From an uncultured Lysobacteraceae bacterium (GTDB taxonomy: Bacteria; Pseudomonadota; Gammaproteobacteria; Xanthomonadales; Xanthomonadaceae), in NCBI GenBank assembly GCA_902825775.1, contig CADECF010000013.1, positions 1-64,000 of the forward strand: DNA of 64,000 bases, written 5' to 3'. The position numbers and the translations under genes are program-made. The notes under the pieces are model-generated. The model was given only the letters and a program-made list of their open reading frames with translations, did no database searches and was not told the DNA's origin. Positions 53,471-62,937 of this stretch are shown here, piece by piece. Each line of letters opens with the position of its first letter. Positions within the stretch are counted from its first letter, which is position 1.

Positions 53471-54604
53471 ATGAGCATCACCGAAATCAGCCCTCGCGAA
53501 GCGCGCGAACGCCAGTCTCACGGCGCCATCCTGATCGACGTCCGCGAAGAACACGAACGCGCGCTCGGCATGGCCCAGGCCGCACGCGGCATCGCCAAGG
53601 CCGCACTCGAATCCGATCCGTCCGCGCATCTGCCGCGACGCGACGCTGAGATCCTGCTGATCTGCCAATCCGGGGCTCGTTCGCTGCAGGCGGCTGCTGC
53701 ATTGCAGGCGCAAGGCTATGCGCATGCCGTTTCCGTGCAAGGCGGCACCACGCGCTGGATCGCGGAGGGTTTGCCGGTGTCCGAGCCCGTGCCGGACATC
53801 GATGCCGATTTCCACGACCGCTATTCGCGCCACCTGCGCCTGCCCGAAGTCGGCGCCGAAGGCCAGAAGAAACTCGAAGCCGCGCACGTGCTACTGGTCG
53901 GCGCCGGCGGGCTCGGTTCGCCGGCCGCGTTCTACCTCGCCGCCGCGGGCGTGGGCACGATCCGCCTCGCCGACGACGACGTGATAGATCGCAGCAACCT
54001 GCAGCGGCAGATCCTGCATACCGATGCACGGATCGGCGTCGGCAAAGTGGAATCCGCGGCGGCGACGCTATCGGCGCTGAATCCGCGCGTCGTCATCGAG
54101 GCCGTCGCAGAACGCATCACCAGCGGCAACGTCGAACGCCTGCTCGATGGCGTCGACGTGGTCATCGACGGCGCCGACAATTTTCCGGCGCGCTACCTGC
54201 TCAACGACGCTTGCGTGAAATTGGGCAAGCCGCTGATTTACGGCGCGGTGCATCGTTTCGAAGGCCAGGCGAGCGTGTTCGATGCCGGCCGCCATCGCGG
54301 CACAGCGCCCTGCTATCGCTGCCTGTTCCCGGAACCGCCGCCACCCGAGGCGGCGCCGAACTGCGCCGAAGCCGGCGTACTCGGCGTGCTGCCCGGCGTG
54401 ATCGGACTATTGCAGGCGACCGAGGCCATCAAGCTGATCCTTGGCATCGGCGAGCCGCTCAGCGGCCGCCTGCTGCATTTCGATGCGCTCTCGATGCGGT
54501 TCCGCGAAACGCGTTTGTCGCCCGATCCGGATTGCGCCGTTTGCGCATCCGGAAGGCCGTTCCCCGGTTACATCGATTACGCCGCATTCTGCGCCGGCGC
54601 ATGA
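53471..54604 (+). CDS. moeB: Molybdopterin-synthase adenylyltransferase with N-terminal rhodanese domain
   Basis: 377 residues. A rhodanese domain comes first (residues about 5-105), with active-site C65 in LLICQSGARSLQAAA. The ThiF/MoeB E1-like domain follows: YSRHLRLPEVGAEGQKKLEA, LLVGAGGLGSPAAFYLAAAG, RSNLQRQILHTDARIG, VIDGADNFPARYLLND. The zinc cysteines are in CYRC and CAVC. Usual fusions carry rhodanese at the C-terminus; the domain order is reversed here. It activates the MoaD C-terminus, and the rhodanese may supply sulfur. Confidence 0.92.
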   Translation: MSITEISPREARERQSHGAILIDVREEHERALGMAQAARGIAKAALESDPSAHLPRRDAEILLICQSGARSLQAAAALQAQGYAHAVSVQGGTTRWIAEGLPVSEPVPDIDADFHDRYSRHLRLPEVGAEGQKKLEAAHVLLVGAGGLGSPAAFYLAAAGVGTIRLADDDVIDRSNLQRQILHTDARIGVGKVESAAATLSALNPRVVIEAVAERITSGNVERLLDGVDVVIDGADNFPARYLLNDACVKLGKPLIYGAVHRFEGQASVFDAGRHRGTAPCYRCLFPEPPPPEAAPNCAEAGVLGVLPGVIGLLQATEAIKLILGIGEPLSGRLLHFDALSMRFRETRLSPDPDCAVCASGRPFPGYIDYAAFCAGA

Positions 54605-54617
54605 CCTTGCTTTTCTT

Positions 54618-54689
54618 TGTAGAGCGGGGCTTGCTCCGCTGCTTCTGCTTTTTGCCTTCAAAGAGCAGCGGAGCAAGCCCCGCCCTACA
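54618..54689. repeat. Twin palindromic repeat, GTAGAGCGG family
   Basis: TGTAGAGCGGGGCTTGCTCC at the left and GGAGCAAGCCCCGCCCTACA at the right enclose GCTTCTGCTTTTTGCCTTCA and AAGAGC. It separates the convergent moeB and hydrolase genes. Confidence 0.85.
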
Positions 54690-54700
54690 AAGCGGAGAGG

Positions 54701-55477
54701 CTACCTGGCGATGAACTCCGACAAGGCTTTTCCGTATGCAGGATCGGAGCCCAGGTCGTTATGTCCCGCACCGCGAATCGCGACCACCTGCGGCGCCGAG
54801 CGCAACGACGCGATCAGGCGGTCGGTGCTGGCTGCCGGGATGACTTCGTCCTCGTCCGCGCGGATCACCAGCAGCGGGCTCGCGTAATCGCGCAGATAGC
54901 GCGACGATTCGTAACGATCGGTGGACAGCCAACGCACCGGCAACCAGCGATAGTGGTACTGACCGACCTCGGCGAGGCTGTCGAACGGTGTGATCAAGGC
55001 CAGCTTGGCCACTGGTCGCTTCGATGCGACATAGCTGGCCACACCGCTGCCCAGGCTGCGGCCGATCGCTGCGACCTGCGACGATGGATGCTGCGATTGC
55101 GCCTTGTCGAATACGGCTAGCGCCTCGCCCAGCAACGCGGCCTCGCTGGGCTCGCCGCCGCTGGCGCCGTAGCCGCGATACGCCACCAGATAAACCGTGT
55201 GTTCGGGAAACCAGCGCTGGAAATCCGCACGATTGCCCTCGATGCGTTCGCCGTTGCCGCCGAAATACACGATCGCGCGCGGCTTGCCCGGATTGATTAG
55301 CCAGCCGCGCAGGACGACGCCTTCGCGTTCGATGGCGAAATCGGTTTCGGCGGCGTCGATGCGGGTGAATTGCGGGAAATACATCATCTCGCGTTGCTTG
55401 AAGTACATCAGCCCGCAAATGCCCGCATAACCGAGCGCGAGCAGGGCGAGCGGGATCCAGATGGATTTGGGTATCAA
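54701..55477 (-). CDS. Membrane-anchored alpha/beta hydrolase, TTG start
   Basis: 258 residues. The best start is a TTG at 55477 overlapping the upstream TGA (TTGA), since no ATG precedes the N-terminal membrane segment [20 protein letters not shown]. The fold is that of the BEM46/YfhR-like hydrolases: [45 protein letters not shown], nucleophile [20 protein letters not shown] and catalytic His in [11 protein letters not shown]. Serine, aspartate (RADEDEVIP) and histidine are all present. Translationally coupled to the DUF1244 gene. Substrate unknown. Confidence 0.85.
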   Translation of the reverse strand: MIPKSIWIPLALLALGYAGICGLMYFKQREMMYFPQFTRIDAAETDFAIEREGVVLRGWLINPGKPRAIVYFGGNGERIEGNRADFQRWFPEHTVYLVAYRGYGASGGEPSEAALLGEALAVFDKAQSQHPSSQVAAIGRSLGSGVASYVASKRPVAKLALITPFDSLAEVGQYHYRWLPVRWLSTDRYESSRYLRDYASPLLVIRADEDEVIPAASTDRLIASLRSAPQVVAIRGAGHNDLGSDPAYGKALSEFIAR

Positions 55478-55791
55478 GCCGCACCCGCCCGCGGATGCGC
55501 GCGTTGCGCGGCCTCGAAAGCGGCCAATTGATCGGGCGTGGCGTCTTTCTGGTGTGTCGCCTTCCACTCGGCGAAGGGCATGCCGTAGACCGCTTCGCGG
55601 GATTCGTCCTTGGTCATGGCGATGCCGCGCGCTTCGGCGGCTTCCCGGTACCAGTCGGACAGGCAGTTGCGGCAGAAGCCGGCGAGGATCATCAGGTCGA
55701 TGTTCTGCACATCGGCGCGTTCGGCCATCAGGTGCCGCAGCAGGCGACGGAAGGCGGCGGCTTCGAGGAGGGTGGTGTCGTGGTCGGTCAT
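55474..55791 (-). CDS. DUF1244-family protein
   Basis: 105 residues from ATG 55791. An in-frame ATG at 55815 also exists, but it lies inside a palindromic repeat and adds residues (TDYWYAA) foreign to the family. The core is [40 protein letters not shown] (CRNC is the family signature) and [20 protein letters not shown]. Found as a small single-domain protein across proteobacteria; its function is unknown to me. Confidence 0.87.
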   Translation of the reverse strand: MTDHDTTLLEAAAFRRLLRHLMAERADVQNIDLMILAGFCRNCLSDWYREAAEARGIAMTKDESREAVYGMPFAEWKATHQKDATPDQLAAFEAAQRAHPRAGAA

Positions 55792-55808
55792 GGCGGCGTA
55801 CCAGTAAT

Positions 55809-55838
55809 CCGTCATCCCAGCTTTCGCTGGGATGACGG
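55809..55838. repeat. Palindromic repeat, GTCATCCCAGC family
   Basis: CCGTCATCCCAGC, centre TTTC, GCTGGGATGACGG, single copy, in the divergent gap between the DUF1244 gene and folD. It supplies a spurious in-frame ATG for the minus-strand gene. Confidence 0.88.
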
Positions 55839-55887
55839 AACGGGGAGAATACGAAGTTCGACTCTAACGCAGCCCAATCCTCACCGC

Positions 55888-56751
55888 ATGACCGCAAAGA
55901 TCCTCGACGGCAAACGCATCGCCGATGACCTGCTCGACGGCCTCAAACGCCGGGTCGACGCGCGCGTAGCTGCCGGCAAGGCGCGGCCCGGGCTGGCGGT
56001 GGTGCTGGTCGGCGGCGATCCGGCTTCGCAGTCCTACGTGCGCAACAAGCGCCGCGCGGCGGAGAAAGTGGGCATCCGCGCGCTGGATTACGATTTCCCG
56101 GCCGGAGCGACCGAAGCCGAACTGCTCGAACTGATCGATCGCCTGAACGCCGATCCGGCCGTGCACGGCATCCTGGTGCAACTGCCGCTGCCTGGCATCC
56201 CCGACGCCACGCGGCTGATCCATCGCATCGATCCGCGCAAGGACGTCGATGGCTTCCACCCAGAAAATGTCGGTCACCTGGCCCTGCGCCAGTTCGGCCT
56301 GCGTCCTTGCACGCCGCGCGGCATCACCACGCTGCTGGCCTACACCGACCAGCCGGTGCGCGGACAGTCGGCGACCATTGTCGGGGTCAGCAACCACGTC
56401 GGCCGGCCGATGGCGCTGGAATTGCTGATTGCAGGCTGCACGGTCACCAGTTGCCACAAATTCACCCCGTCGGACGTGCTGCGCCGGCATGTAGGCGAGG
56501 CGGACATCCTGGTAGTCGCGGTCGGCCGGCCGCGGCTGATTCCGGGCGAGTGGGTCAAGCCCGGGGCAGTGGTGATCGATGTGGGCATCAACCGGCTCGA
56601 AGACGGCCGCCTGGTCGGCGATGTCGGCTTTGCCGAGGCCGCAGAACGCGCCAGCTGGATCACGCCGGTGCCGGGCGGGGTAGGGCCCATGACGGTGGCG
56701 ACCTTGATGCAGAACACCCTGGAGGCCGCCGAGGCTGCCGACGCGGAATGA
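55888..56751 (+). CDS. folD: Methylenetetrahydrofolate dehydrogenase/cyclohydrolase
   Basis: 287 residues from ATG 55888. Motifs: [20 protein letters not shown] with catalytic Lys, [30 protein letters not shown] and [19 protein letters not shown], then the [19 protein letters not shown] end. It interconverts 5,10-methylene- and 10-formyl-tetrahydrofolate with NADP, supplying C1 units for purines. Two purine genes follow after a repeat. Confidence 0.96.
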   Translation: MTAKILDGKRIADDLLDGLKRRVDARVAAGKARPGLAVVLVGGDPASQSYVRNKRRAAEKVGIRALDYDFPAGATEAELLELIDRLNADPAVHGILVQLPLPGIPDATRLIHRIDPRKDVDGFHPENVGHLALRQFGLRPCTPRGITTLLAYTDQPVRGQSATIVGVSNHVGRPMALELLIAGCTVTSCHKFTPSDVLRRHVGEADILVVAVGRPRLIPGEWVKPGAVVIDVGINRLEDGRLVGDVGFAEAAERASWITPVPGGVGPMTVATLMQNTLEAAEAADAE

Positions 56752-56758
56752 CGCTGTT

Positions 56759-56866
56759 CGTGGGAGCGGCTTCAGCCGCGAGCTTTTTCAGTCCCGACAG
56801 GCGCAGCCGGGACTGAAAGCCCCTCCCGCAGGATCAAGAGCTCGCGGCTGAAGCCGCTCCCACAAA
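56759..56866. repeat. Twin palindromic repeat, GTGGGAGCGGC family, with nested palindrome
   Basis: CGTGGGAGCGGCTTCAGCCG at the left and GGCTGAAGCCGCTCCCACAA at the right; inside, TCAGTCCCGACAGGCGCAGC followed by CGGGACTGA forms a second inverted repeat, and the spacer ends GGATCAAGAGCTCGC. It lies between folD and guaB. Confidence 0.87.
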
Positions 56867-56945
56867 AGCGCTCCTGCATGTGCGGCAGCGCACAAGAGAG
56901 GGCGTCTCAGGGTACAATGACGCGCTTCTCCCCTCCGGACCGCCC

Positions 56946-58403
56946 ATGCTGCGTATCCAGGCTGAAGCGCTCACCTACGACGACGTATCCCTCGTCCCCG
57001 CGCATTCCACCGTCCTGCCCAAGGACGTCTCGCTCGCGACACGTCTTACCCGCGACCTGCGCCTGACTTTGCCCATCGTGTCCGCCGCCATGGACACCGT
57101 CACCGAGTCGCGGCTGGCCATTACCATGGCCCAGCTCGGCGGCATCGGCATCATCCACAAAAACTTGTCGCTTGAGCAGCAGGCGGCCGAAGTCGCCCGG
57201 GTCAAGAAATTCGAAGCCGGCGTGATCCGCGAGCCGTTCACCGTCGGTCCCGGGACCACTATCGGCGAAGTGCTCAAACTCACCCGCGCGCGCAACATCT
57301 CCGGCGTGCCGGTGGTGGATGGCGGACAACTGGTCGGCATCGTCACCGGGCGCGACATGCGCTTCGAGACCAAGCTCGACGATCCGGTCCGCCACATCAT
57401 GACCAAGAAGGAACGCCTCATCACCGTGCGCGAAGGCGCCAGCGACGAGGAAGTGCTGCAACTGCTGCACAAGCACCGCATCGAAAAAGTCCTCGTGGTC
57501 AACGACGGCTTCGAGCTGCGCGGCCTGATCACGGTCAAGGACATCCAGAAGGCGCGCGACAATCCCAACGCCGCGAAAGACTCGTCCGAACGCCTGCTGG
57601 TCGGCGCCGCGGTCGGCGTCGGCGGCGATACCGAGCAGCGCATCGAAGCGCTCGCCGCGGCAGGCGTGGACGTGGTGATCGTCGATACCGCGCACGGCCA
57701 TTCGCAAGGCGTGATCGATCGCGTCGCCTGGACCAAGAAGCGCTTCCCGCAATTGCAGGTGATCGGCGGCAACATCGTCACCGGCGATGCGGCGCTGGCG
57801 TTGATGGACGCGGGCGCGGACGCGGTGAAAGTCGGCGTCGGCCCCGGTTCGATCTGCACTACGCGGATAGTGGCTGGCGTCGGCGTGCCGCAGGTCACGG
57901 CGGTGTCGATGGTGGCCGAGGCATTGCAGGACCGCATTCCGCTGATCGCGGACGGCGGCATCCGTTATTCGGGCGACATCGGCAAGGCGATCGTCGCCGG
58001 CGCGTCCACGGTGATGGTCGGCGGCCTGTTCGCCGGCACCGAGGAATCGCCGGGCGAGACCGAACTGTTCCAGGGCCGCAGCTACAAGAGCTATCGCGGC
58101 ATGGGTTCGCTCGGCGCGATGGAGAAGGGGTCGAAGGACCGCTATTTCCAGGACGCTAGCGATGCCGACAAGCTGGTGCCGGAAGGCATCGAAGGCCGCG
58201 TGCCGTATCGCGGACCGTTGAGCAACGTGGTCCACCAGCTCGCCGGCGGCCTGCGCGCCACGATGGGTTATGTGGGCTGCGCGACCATCGAAGAGATGCG
58301 CGTCAAGCCGTCGTTCGTGAAAGTCACGGGCGCAGGGCAACGCGAGAGCCATGTGCATGACGTGCAGATCACCAAGGAACCGCCGAACTATCGGATGGGT
58401 TGA
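56946..58403 (+). CDS. guaB: Inosine-5'-monophosphate dehydrogenase
   Basis: 485 residues from ATG 56946; the frame to 56880 runs into the repeat. [40 protein letters not shown], then two CBS modules at about 95-200. The catalytic loop [20 protein letters not shown] holds the active cysteine, with [14 protein letters not shown] after it. It oxidises IMP to XMP, the first committed step to GMP. A TACAAT box at 56913 is a possible -10 element. guaA follows on the same strand. Confidence 0.97.
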   Translation: MLRIQAEALTYDDVSLVPAHSTVLPKDVSLATRLTRDLRLTLPIVSAAMDTVTESRLAITMAQLGGIGIIHKNLSLEQQAAEVARVKKFEAGVIREPFTVGPGTTIGEVLKLTRARNISGVPVVDGGQLVGIVTGRDMRFETKLDDPVRHIMTKKERLITVREGASDEEVLQLLHKHRIEKVLVVNDGFELRGLITVKDIQKARDNPNAAKDSSERLLVGAAVGVGGDTEQRIEALAAAGVDVVIVDTAHGHSQGVIDRVAWTKKRFPQLQVIGGNIVTGDAALALMDAGADAVKVGVGPGSICTTRIVAGVGVPQVTAVSMVAEALQDRIPLIADGGIRYSGDIGKAIVAGASTVMVGGLFAGTEESPGETELFQGRSYKSYRGMGSLGAMEKGSKDRYFQDASDADKLVPEGIEGRVPYRGPLSNVVHQLAGGLRATMGYVGCATIEEMRVKPSFVKVTGAGQRESHVHDVQITKEPPNYRMG

Positions 58404-58424
58404 GAAAGGCGGCGGATATATCAG

Positions 58425-58524
58425 CCGTCATCCCAGCGAAAGCTGGGACCCAACTTGATCTTGTCTTTCGCTTTCTTGGTTTCGTCGCAAAGCAAAATGG
58501 GTCCCAGCTTTCGCTGGGATGACG
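58425..58524. repeat. Twin palindromic repeat, GTCATCCCAGC family
   Basis: CCGTCATCCCAGCGAAAGCT with GGGACCC at the left and GGGTCCCAGCTTTCGCTGGG with ATGACG at the right; the spacer has CTTGATCTTGTCTTTCGC and GCAAAGCAAAAT. The whole element could fold into one large cruciform. It fills most of the guaB-guaA gap. Confidence 0.88.
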
Positions 58525-58562
58525 AACGGGTAGTCACCACCAGAGATATGCAAAGCAACAAC

Positions 58563-60131
58563 ATGACCGACCTGCATAGCGACAAGATCCTCATCCTCGA
58601 CTTCGGCGCCCAGTACACCCAACTGATCGCCCGACGCATCCGCGAGATCGGCGTCTACTGCGAAATCTGGGCCTGGGATCATGATCCGGCCGAAATCGCG
58701 AAATTCGGCGCGAAGGGCATCATTCTGTCCGGCGGCCCCGAATCGACGACCGAGCACGGTTCGCCCTGCGCCGCGCAGGAAGTCTTCGACAGCGGCCTGC
58801 CATTGCTCGGCATCTGCTACGGCATGCAGACCATGGCCAAGCAGCTCGGCGGCGAGACCGAATCGGCCGATTCGCGCGAATACGGCCATGCCGAAGTGCA
58901 ACTGGTCGCCGCGGACCGTTTGTTCGAAGGAATGAAGGATCATCCCGGCTCGCCGCCGCGCCTGGACGTATGGATGAGCCACGGCGACCACGTGTCGCAG
59001 GCGCCGCCCGATTTCACCGTCACCGCCAAGACCGACCGCGTACCCGTCGCCGCGTTCGCCAACGACGACAAACGCTGGTACGGCGTGCAGTTCCATCCCG
59101 AAGTCACCCATACCAAATCCGGCCTGGAAATCCTGCGCCGTTTCGTGGTCGACATCTGCGGCTGCGAAACCTTGTGGACCGCCGCCAACATCATCGAAGA
59201 CCAGATCGCGCGCGTGCGCGAGCAGGTCGGTTCCGATGAGGTCATTCTCGGCTTGTCCGGCGGCGTCGACTCGTCCGTCGTCGCTGCGCTGCTGCACAAG
59301 GCCATCGGCGACAAACTGACCTGCGTCTTCGTCGATACCGGCCTGCTGCGCTGGCAGGAAGGCGACCAGGTGATGGCGATGTTCGCCGAGCATATGGGCG
59401 TCAAAGTGATCCGCGTCGATGCCCACGAACGCTATTTCGAGAAATTGAAAGGCGTCGCCGATCCGGAAGCCAAGCGCAAGATCATCGGCAACTTGTTCGT
59501 CGATATCTTCGACGAGGAATCGCACAAGCTGGCCAACGCCAAATGGTTGGCGCAAGGCACGATCTATCCGGACGTGATCGAGTCGGCCGGCAGCAAGACC
59601 GGCAAGGCGCACGTCATCAAGAGCCACCACAACGTCGGCGGTCTGCCCGAGACGATGAAGCTGGGCTTGGTCGAACCGTTGCGCGAATTGTTCAAGGACG
59701 AAGTGCGGCGCCTGGGCGTCGAACTCGGACTGCCGCGCGAGATGGTGTATCGCCATCCGTTCCCGGGTCCCGGTCTGGGCGTGCGCATCCTGGGCGAGGT
59801 GAAACCCGAATACGCAGAACTGCTGGCCAAGGCCGATGCGATTTTCATCGAAGAATTGCGCAAAGCCGATCTGTACGACAAGACCAGCCAGGCCTTCGCC
59901 GTGTTCCTGCCGGTGAAGTCGGTGGGCGTGGTGGGCGACGCGCGTGCCTACGAATGGGTGATCGCGCTGCGCGCGGTCGAGACCATCGACTTCATGACCG
60001 CGCATTGGGCGCATCTGCCTTACGACTTCCTGGGGCGTGTTTCCAACCGGATCATCAACGAGCTGCGCGGCGTTTCCCGCGTGGTTTACGACATCAGCGG
60101 CAAGCCGCCGGCTACGATCGAGTGGGAATGA
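58563..60131 (+). CDS. guaA: GMP synthase (glutamine-hydrolysing)
   Basis: 522 residues from ATG 58563; an in-frame ATG at 58548 is possible. The glutaminase domain comes first: [36 protein letters not shown] (nucleophile Cys), [13 protein letters not shown] (His, Glu). The ATP-pyrophosphatase P-loop is [20 protein letters not shown]. The dimerisation end is intact: [11 protein letters not shown]-like and [13 protein letters not shown]. It aminates XMP to GMP. The 3' end of guaA is a known integration site for genomic islands, and unusual DNA follows here. Confidence 0.97.
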   Translation: MTDLHSDKILILDFGAQYTQLIARRIREIGVYCEIWAWDHDPAEIAKFGAKGIILSGGPESTTEHGSPCAAQEVFDSGLPLLGICYGMQTMAKQLGGETESADSREYGHAEVQLVAADRLFEGMKDHPGSPPRLDVWMSHGDHVSQAPPDFTVTAKTDRVPVAAFANDDKRWYGVQFHPEVTHTKSGLEILRRFVVDICGCETLWTAANIIEDQIARVREQVGSDEVILGLSGGVDSSVVAALLHKAIGDKLTCVFVDTGLLRWQEGDQVMAMFAEHMGVKVIRVDAHERYFEKLKGVADPEAKRKIIGNLFVDIFDEESHKLANAKWLAQGTIYPDVIESAGSKTGKAHVIKSHHNVGGLPETMKLGLVEPLRELFKDEVRRLGVELGLPREMVYRHPFPGPGLGVRILGEVKPEYAELLAKADAIFIEELRKADLYDKTSQAFAVFLPVKSVGVVGDARAYEWVIALRAVETIDFMTAHWAHLPYDFLGRVSNRIINELRGVSRVVYDISGKPPATIEWE

Positions 60132-60334
60132 AATCAGGCCCTTAGGGGGCTATCGCTACGTATACGTGACGGTATCGCCGACCGGTAGCGTAAATCCGCT
60201 TGATGTCGCGGCAATGGCTTCTCACCGTCGATAGGCGAGCGTGATCTTCCTGCCAACACGGGTCGTCGCGAGTGCCGAAAGGCCGATGCCGCAAACTAGG
60301 GAATAAGGTCCTGCCGCGGACAAACCGGTCGGTG

Positions 60335-61438
60335 TCATTTTCCTAATTCAACAAAATAAACTTGCCTATTGTTCCGCTTTTCCGCGCCGGACTTCGCCGC
60401 CATTGTCAGCTCGCGATATTGGATCTTGGTCAAGAGTTGGCCGAGTTTTGGAAAACCGCGTGCTGCGGCATTGGCCTTCTCCATGTCGCCCGGAGATGCC
60501 TGGATCCGGGTGAGGTCGTATCCGGTCAGCGCGCAATTCACCTGATCGCCTTTGATGCGTTCGCAACCCTTTGCGGTGAAGCTGGCAGCAGGATTTTCGG
60601 CAAATAAGCCATCGACCAGCAAAATTTCTCCGGGCTTTGCCGTGAACGACGCAAAAGGCGTTGCGAGCGTCGCTTGGACTTCAAGGCCGTTCACCTCCAC
60701 TTTTTTTGTCGTTTCAACATACCCAGCGGCTCGACTCTGGCTGGTCACGTTATCCGTATAAGTGCCCCATTGTACGCAGTGGTCGCTTCCGGCTATCACC
60801 ATCGAGCAATAGTTGGATTTCACCGCGTCAGTGACATAGGCGGCATTGCGCCATTCCTGACCCTTTTCATATTCGGGGAATTTGGTTTCCCTGAAAGATA
60901 CCTGCCCGATTCTGGACGCTCCGCCTGTGCCGCTGCTTGCGCCTGCTTGCGGAGCGCGTGTCCGGGGCAGCTTATAACTCGTGCCGGTAATGGCATAGGT
61001 TCCCGGGGCGACGATATAGGTCATATACCGCGTGCCGCCTGACACGAAACTGTAAAAAGAGCGGTCGAGTTCACCGCTTTTGAAATCCGAGTCGTTCCCA
61101 ACGGTGAAAAAATTTCCAGGCCGTTGCCCTTTCCAAACAGAGGTGGATGTCCGGTCGGTTACGTATGTCCCCGTCCTGCTGGACGTATATAGCGCGCTGT
61201 TATCGATCATTGCGTCTTTATTGGGATATTTATGGTCAAGATTGATCGTTGCGGTGACGACTATGCTCATCCCGTTCTGAAGAGCGTCCAAAAAAAGCTG
61301 GTCGGTCATCGCGGCATTTAGAGCCGCGTCCGACGGCTTCTTTTTCGCATGAACAGGCATGGCTACACACGTCATCATTGCCGCAACGGCGACCCAACCA
61401 CAAAATCGTGACGCAACACCGGAATGGATTTTCGTCAT
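60335..61438 (-). CDS. Secreted protein of unknown function
   Basis: 367 residues. A signal peptide is at about 1-31 (CGWVAVAAMMTCVAMPVHAK). I do not recognise the rest. Features: LFLDALQNGMSIVVTATINL near residue 48, a beta-rich, Tyr/Thr/Ser-rich middle (TSSRTGTYVTDRTSTSVWKG, YIVAPGTYAITGTSYKLP), a C-x10-C pair around SNYCSMVIAGSDHC, then VEVNGLEVQATLATPFASFT and KPGEILLVDGLF. The style suggests a beta-sandwich lipocalin- or jelly-roll-like domain. It is more AT-rich than its neighbours, alone on its strand, just downstream of guaA, which points to acquired DNA. Confidence 0.75.
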   Translation of the reverse strand: MTKIHSGVASRFCGWVAVAAMMTCVAMPVHAKKKPSDAALNAAMTDQLFLDALQNGMSIVVTATINLDHKYPNKDAMIDNSALYTSSRTGTYVTDRTSTSVWKGQRPGNFFTVGNDSDFKSGELDRSFYSFVSGGTRYMTYIVAPGTYAITGTSYKLPRTRAPQAGASSGTGGASRIGQVSFRETKFPEYEKGQEWRNAAYVTDAVKSNYCSMVIAGSDHCVQWGTYTDNVTSQSRAAGYVETTKKVEVNGLEVQATLATPFASFTAKPGEILLVDGLFAENPAASFTAKGCERIKGDQVNCALTGYDLTRIQASPGDMEKANAAARGFPKLGQLLTKIQYRELTMAAKSGAEKRNNRQVYFVELGK

Positions 61439-61865
61439 AAGGCGCCCCCGAGTTTGAAGTAAAGTTTTACGATATCAGACTCCGTGCGCTGCACCAGGGG
61501 CTGTCACAACGTTCGCGGTGGCTATGGATCCACCTTTTGCGGCCTTCATCGTCAGACCAGCCGCTGTTCTTCAACCGACGGGCTTTACGATGAGCGCGTC
61601 GCACAAGTTGCGGCTGGGGCCGCTGCCGAAGACCGAGAACATCAAGTTGATGCGCGCAGACCTACGGCGAGACGGTCGATGCGACGATGCTGGTTGGTAA
61701 TGGCCTATGTCGGTGCGTAGTGCGGCCTGATGCATATCTCTCAATGAATACAATGATTTGAGCGGATGTCTTAAAAAATTTATGAGCAGGGTCGATTTTC
61801 GAAAAGCTCGCTCGTCGTTCAGATGAGAGACGCCAATGGGGCGAGCTCAAACCAGGAGAAAGACG
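61439..61865. other. Gene-poor stretch with a broken mobile-element gene
   Basis: These 427 bases hold no complete gene. The left 150 bases are the upstream region of the minus-strand secreted protein and show nothing recognisable. At 61590-61710 is a broken DUF2274 gene. The right 100 bases are AT-rich (GTCTTAAAAAATTTATGAGC) and end in CCAGGAG before the YCII gene, so they probably carry its promoter. Confidence 0.6.
61590..61710 (+). pseudogene. DUF2274 gene remnant, typical of ICE trb operons
   Basis: ATG 61590 opens MSASHKLRLGPLPKTENIKL, the conserved start of DUF2274 proteins, which I know as the gene following trbI in integrative conjugative elements. Then the frame is broken: the next family block, AQTYGETVDATMLV, is read in a different frame from 61654. 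About 20 residues that should lie between the two blocks are missing, so an out-of-frame deletion of roughly 55 bases killed the gene. The C-terminal part is lost after 61700. No other trb gene is seen. Recognition is from memory of the family. Confidence 0.65.
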
Positions 61866-62291
61866 ATGCGAGTCATGGTGTTTGTCAAAGCCGCCGAAGT
61901 CGGCGATGTGAACGCTCCCACGCCCGAAGATCTCGAGGCGTTCGCCGCCATGGACCGGTTCACCGAAGAGCTGGTCAAGGCCGGCGTCTTCGTGGCCGCA
62001 GCGGGCCTGAAGAACGGCGCGGAAGCCAAGCGGATCACCTTCGATGGGACCGAGCTTGCGATCGTCGACGGACCGTTCGCCGAGAGCAAAGAAATGGTCG
62101 CCGGCTTCTCGATTTGGCAGGTCCGGGATATGAACGAAGCCCTGGCCTGGACGAAGCGCGCACCGATGACGGCGGGCAGCATAGTGGAAATCCTGCCGTT
62201 CTATGAGGCCGAGGATCTGGCCGAATTCGTGACGCCCGAGGAGCTCGCGACGCCCCGCAGCGGCGAGCGCGGGAAGCTCGGCGTCGCCTGA
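61866..62291 (+). CDS. YCII-related domain protein
   Basis: 141 residues from ATG 61866, with AGGAG nine bases upstream. MRVMVFVKAAEVGDVNAPTP and FTEELVKAGVFVAAAGLKNG, TFDGTELAIVDGPFAESKEM, VAGFSIWQVRDMNEALAWTK, GSIVEILPFYEAEDLAEFVT: the pattern of the YCII/DGPF family of small proteins often encoded beside ECF sigma factors. The conserved DGPFAESKE loop is intact. Function unknown; no sigma factor is adjacent here. Confidence 0.88.
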   Translation: MRVMVFVKAAEVGDVNAPTPEDLEAFAAMDRFTEELVKAGVFVAAAGLKNGAEAKRITFDGTELAIVDGPFAESKEMVAGFSIWQVRDMNEALAWTKRAPMTAGSIVEILPFYEAEDLAEFVTPEELATPRSGERGKLGVA

Positions 62292-62381
62292 CATCGAACG
62301 GGCCAGGCTCATCGCGCGCTTGGCCCGGGTCGTGCGGTCCCGAATCTGTCGCGCAGGGATTTCCAAGTGCCGCGAGCGGGA

Positions 62382-62840
62382 TCAGAGGATCTCGTGCACT
62401 TCGTATCCCACGCCGCCGGGCGTACGGCCGCCTATGGCCACCGCAACAATGCCGTTGATCCAGCCATACTTGGCCGCAGCCGTTTCGAAGTAGGGCGTAG
62501 TGCGCAGGTAGTATTCCGTGCGGTCCACAAGCTCGCCCCGGACGAGGCGATCGTCGACTTCGGGCGATGCGCGGCGAACGCCCCGATACGTCATCAGGAT
62601 CCGCTCGTCGTCGTCGGTGACGAGCAGCAGGCGCACATCCTGCTGGTAGGTGCCGTCCGATCTGGCCAGCAACAGATCCGACCCAATGAGCGGAGAAACG
62701 CTGCCTCTCAGCCGGTCGCCCTCGAAAGAGCCGCCCGACACCGGAAAGATGCGCCGCCCGCCCGCCGGCGTTCTTCCGAGTTCGATGGTCGGGTGCAAGC
62801 CGAGGATTAGGTTGAACAAGTGGCGGGATTCCAGCGGCAT
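62382..62840 (-). CDS. DUF3237-family protein
   Basis: 152 residues with AGGAGTCGCCC before the ATG. LESRHLFNLILGLHPTIELG, GRRIFPVSGGSFEGDRLRGS, GSDLLLARSDGTYQQDVRLL, ILMTYRGVRR, YLRTTPYFETAAAKYGWING: the DUF3237 fold pattern, including the RTTPYFET and YGWIN motifs. Homologues occur by oxidoreductases and in degradation clusters; no activity is established that I know of. It is divergent from the LysR regulator with a 97-base gap, so the regulator is a good candidate controller. Confidence 0.9.
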   Translation of the reverse strand: MPLESRHLFNLILGLHPTIELGRTPAGGRRIFPVSGGSFEGDRLRGSVSPLIGSDLLLARSDGTYQQDVRLLLVTDDDERILMTYRGVRRASPEVDDRLVRGELVDRTEYYLRTTPYFETAAAKYGWINGIVAVAIGGRTPGGVGYEVHEIL

Positions 62841-62937
62841 GGGCGACTCCTGACAAAATGGCGAGCGCCCACATTGCCATCGGCTTTCATGCGCGTAAAA
62901 CGCGTATTTCTAGCGACGACCACAAGGATTTCTTGAG

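Noticed and set aside
60037-60234. Small open frame past the guaA stop
   Set aside because: Its first half is an out-of-frame reading of guaA and the rest, RPLGGYRYVYVTVSPTG, matches nothing I know; no ribosome site.
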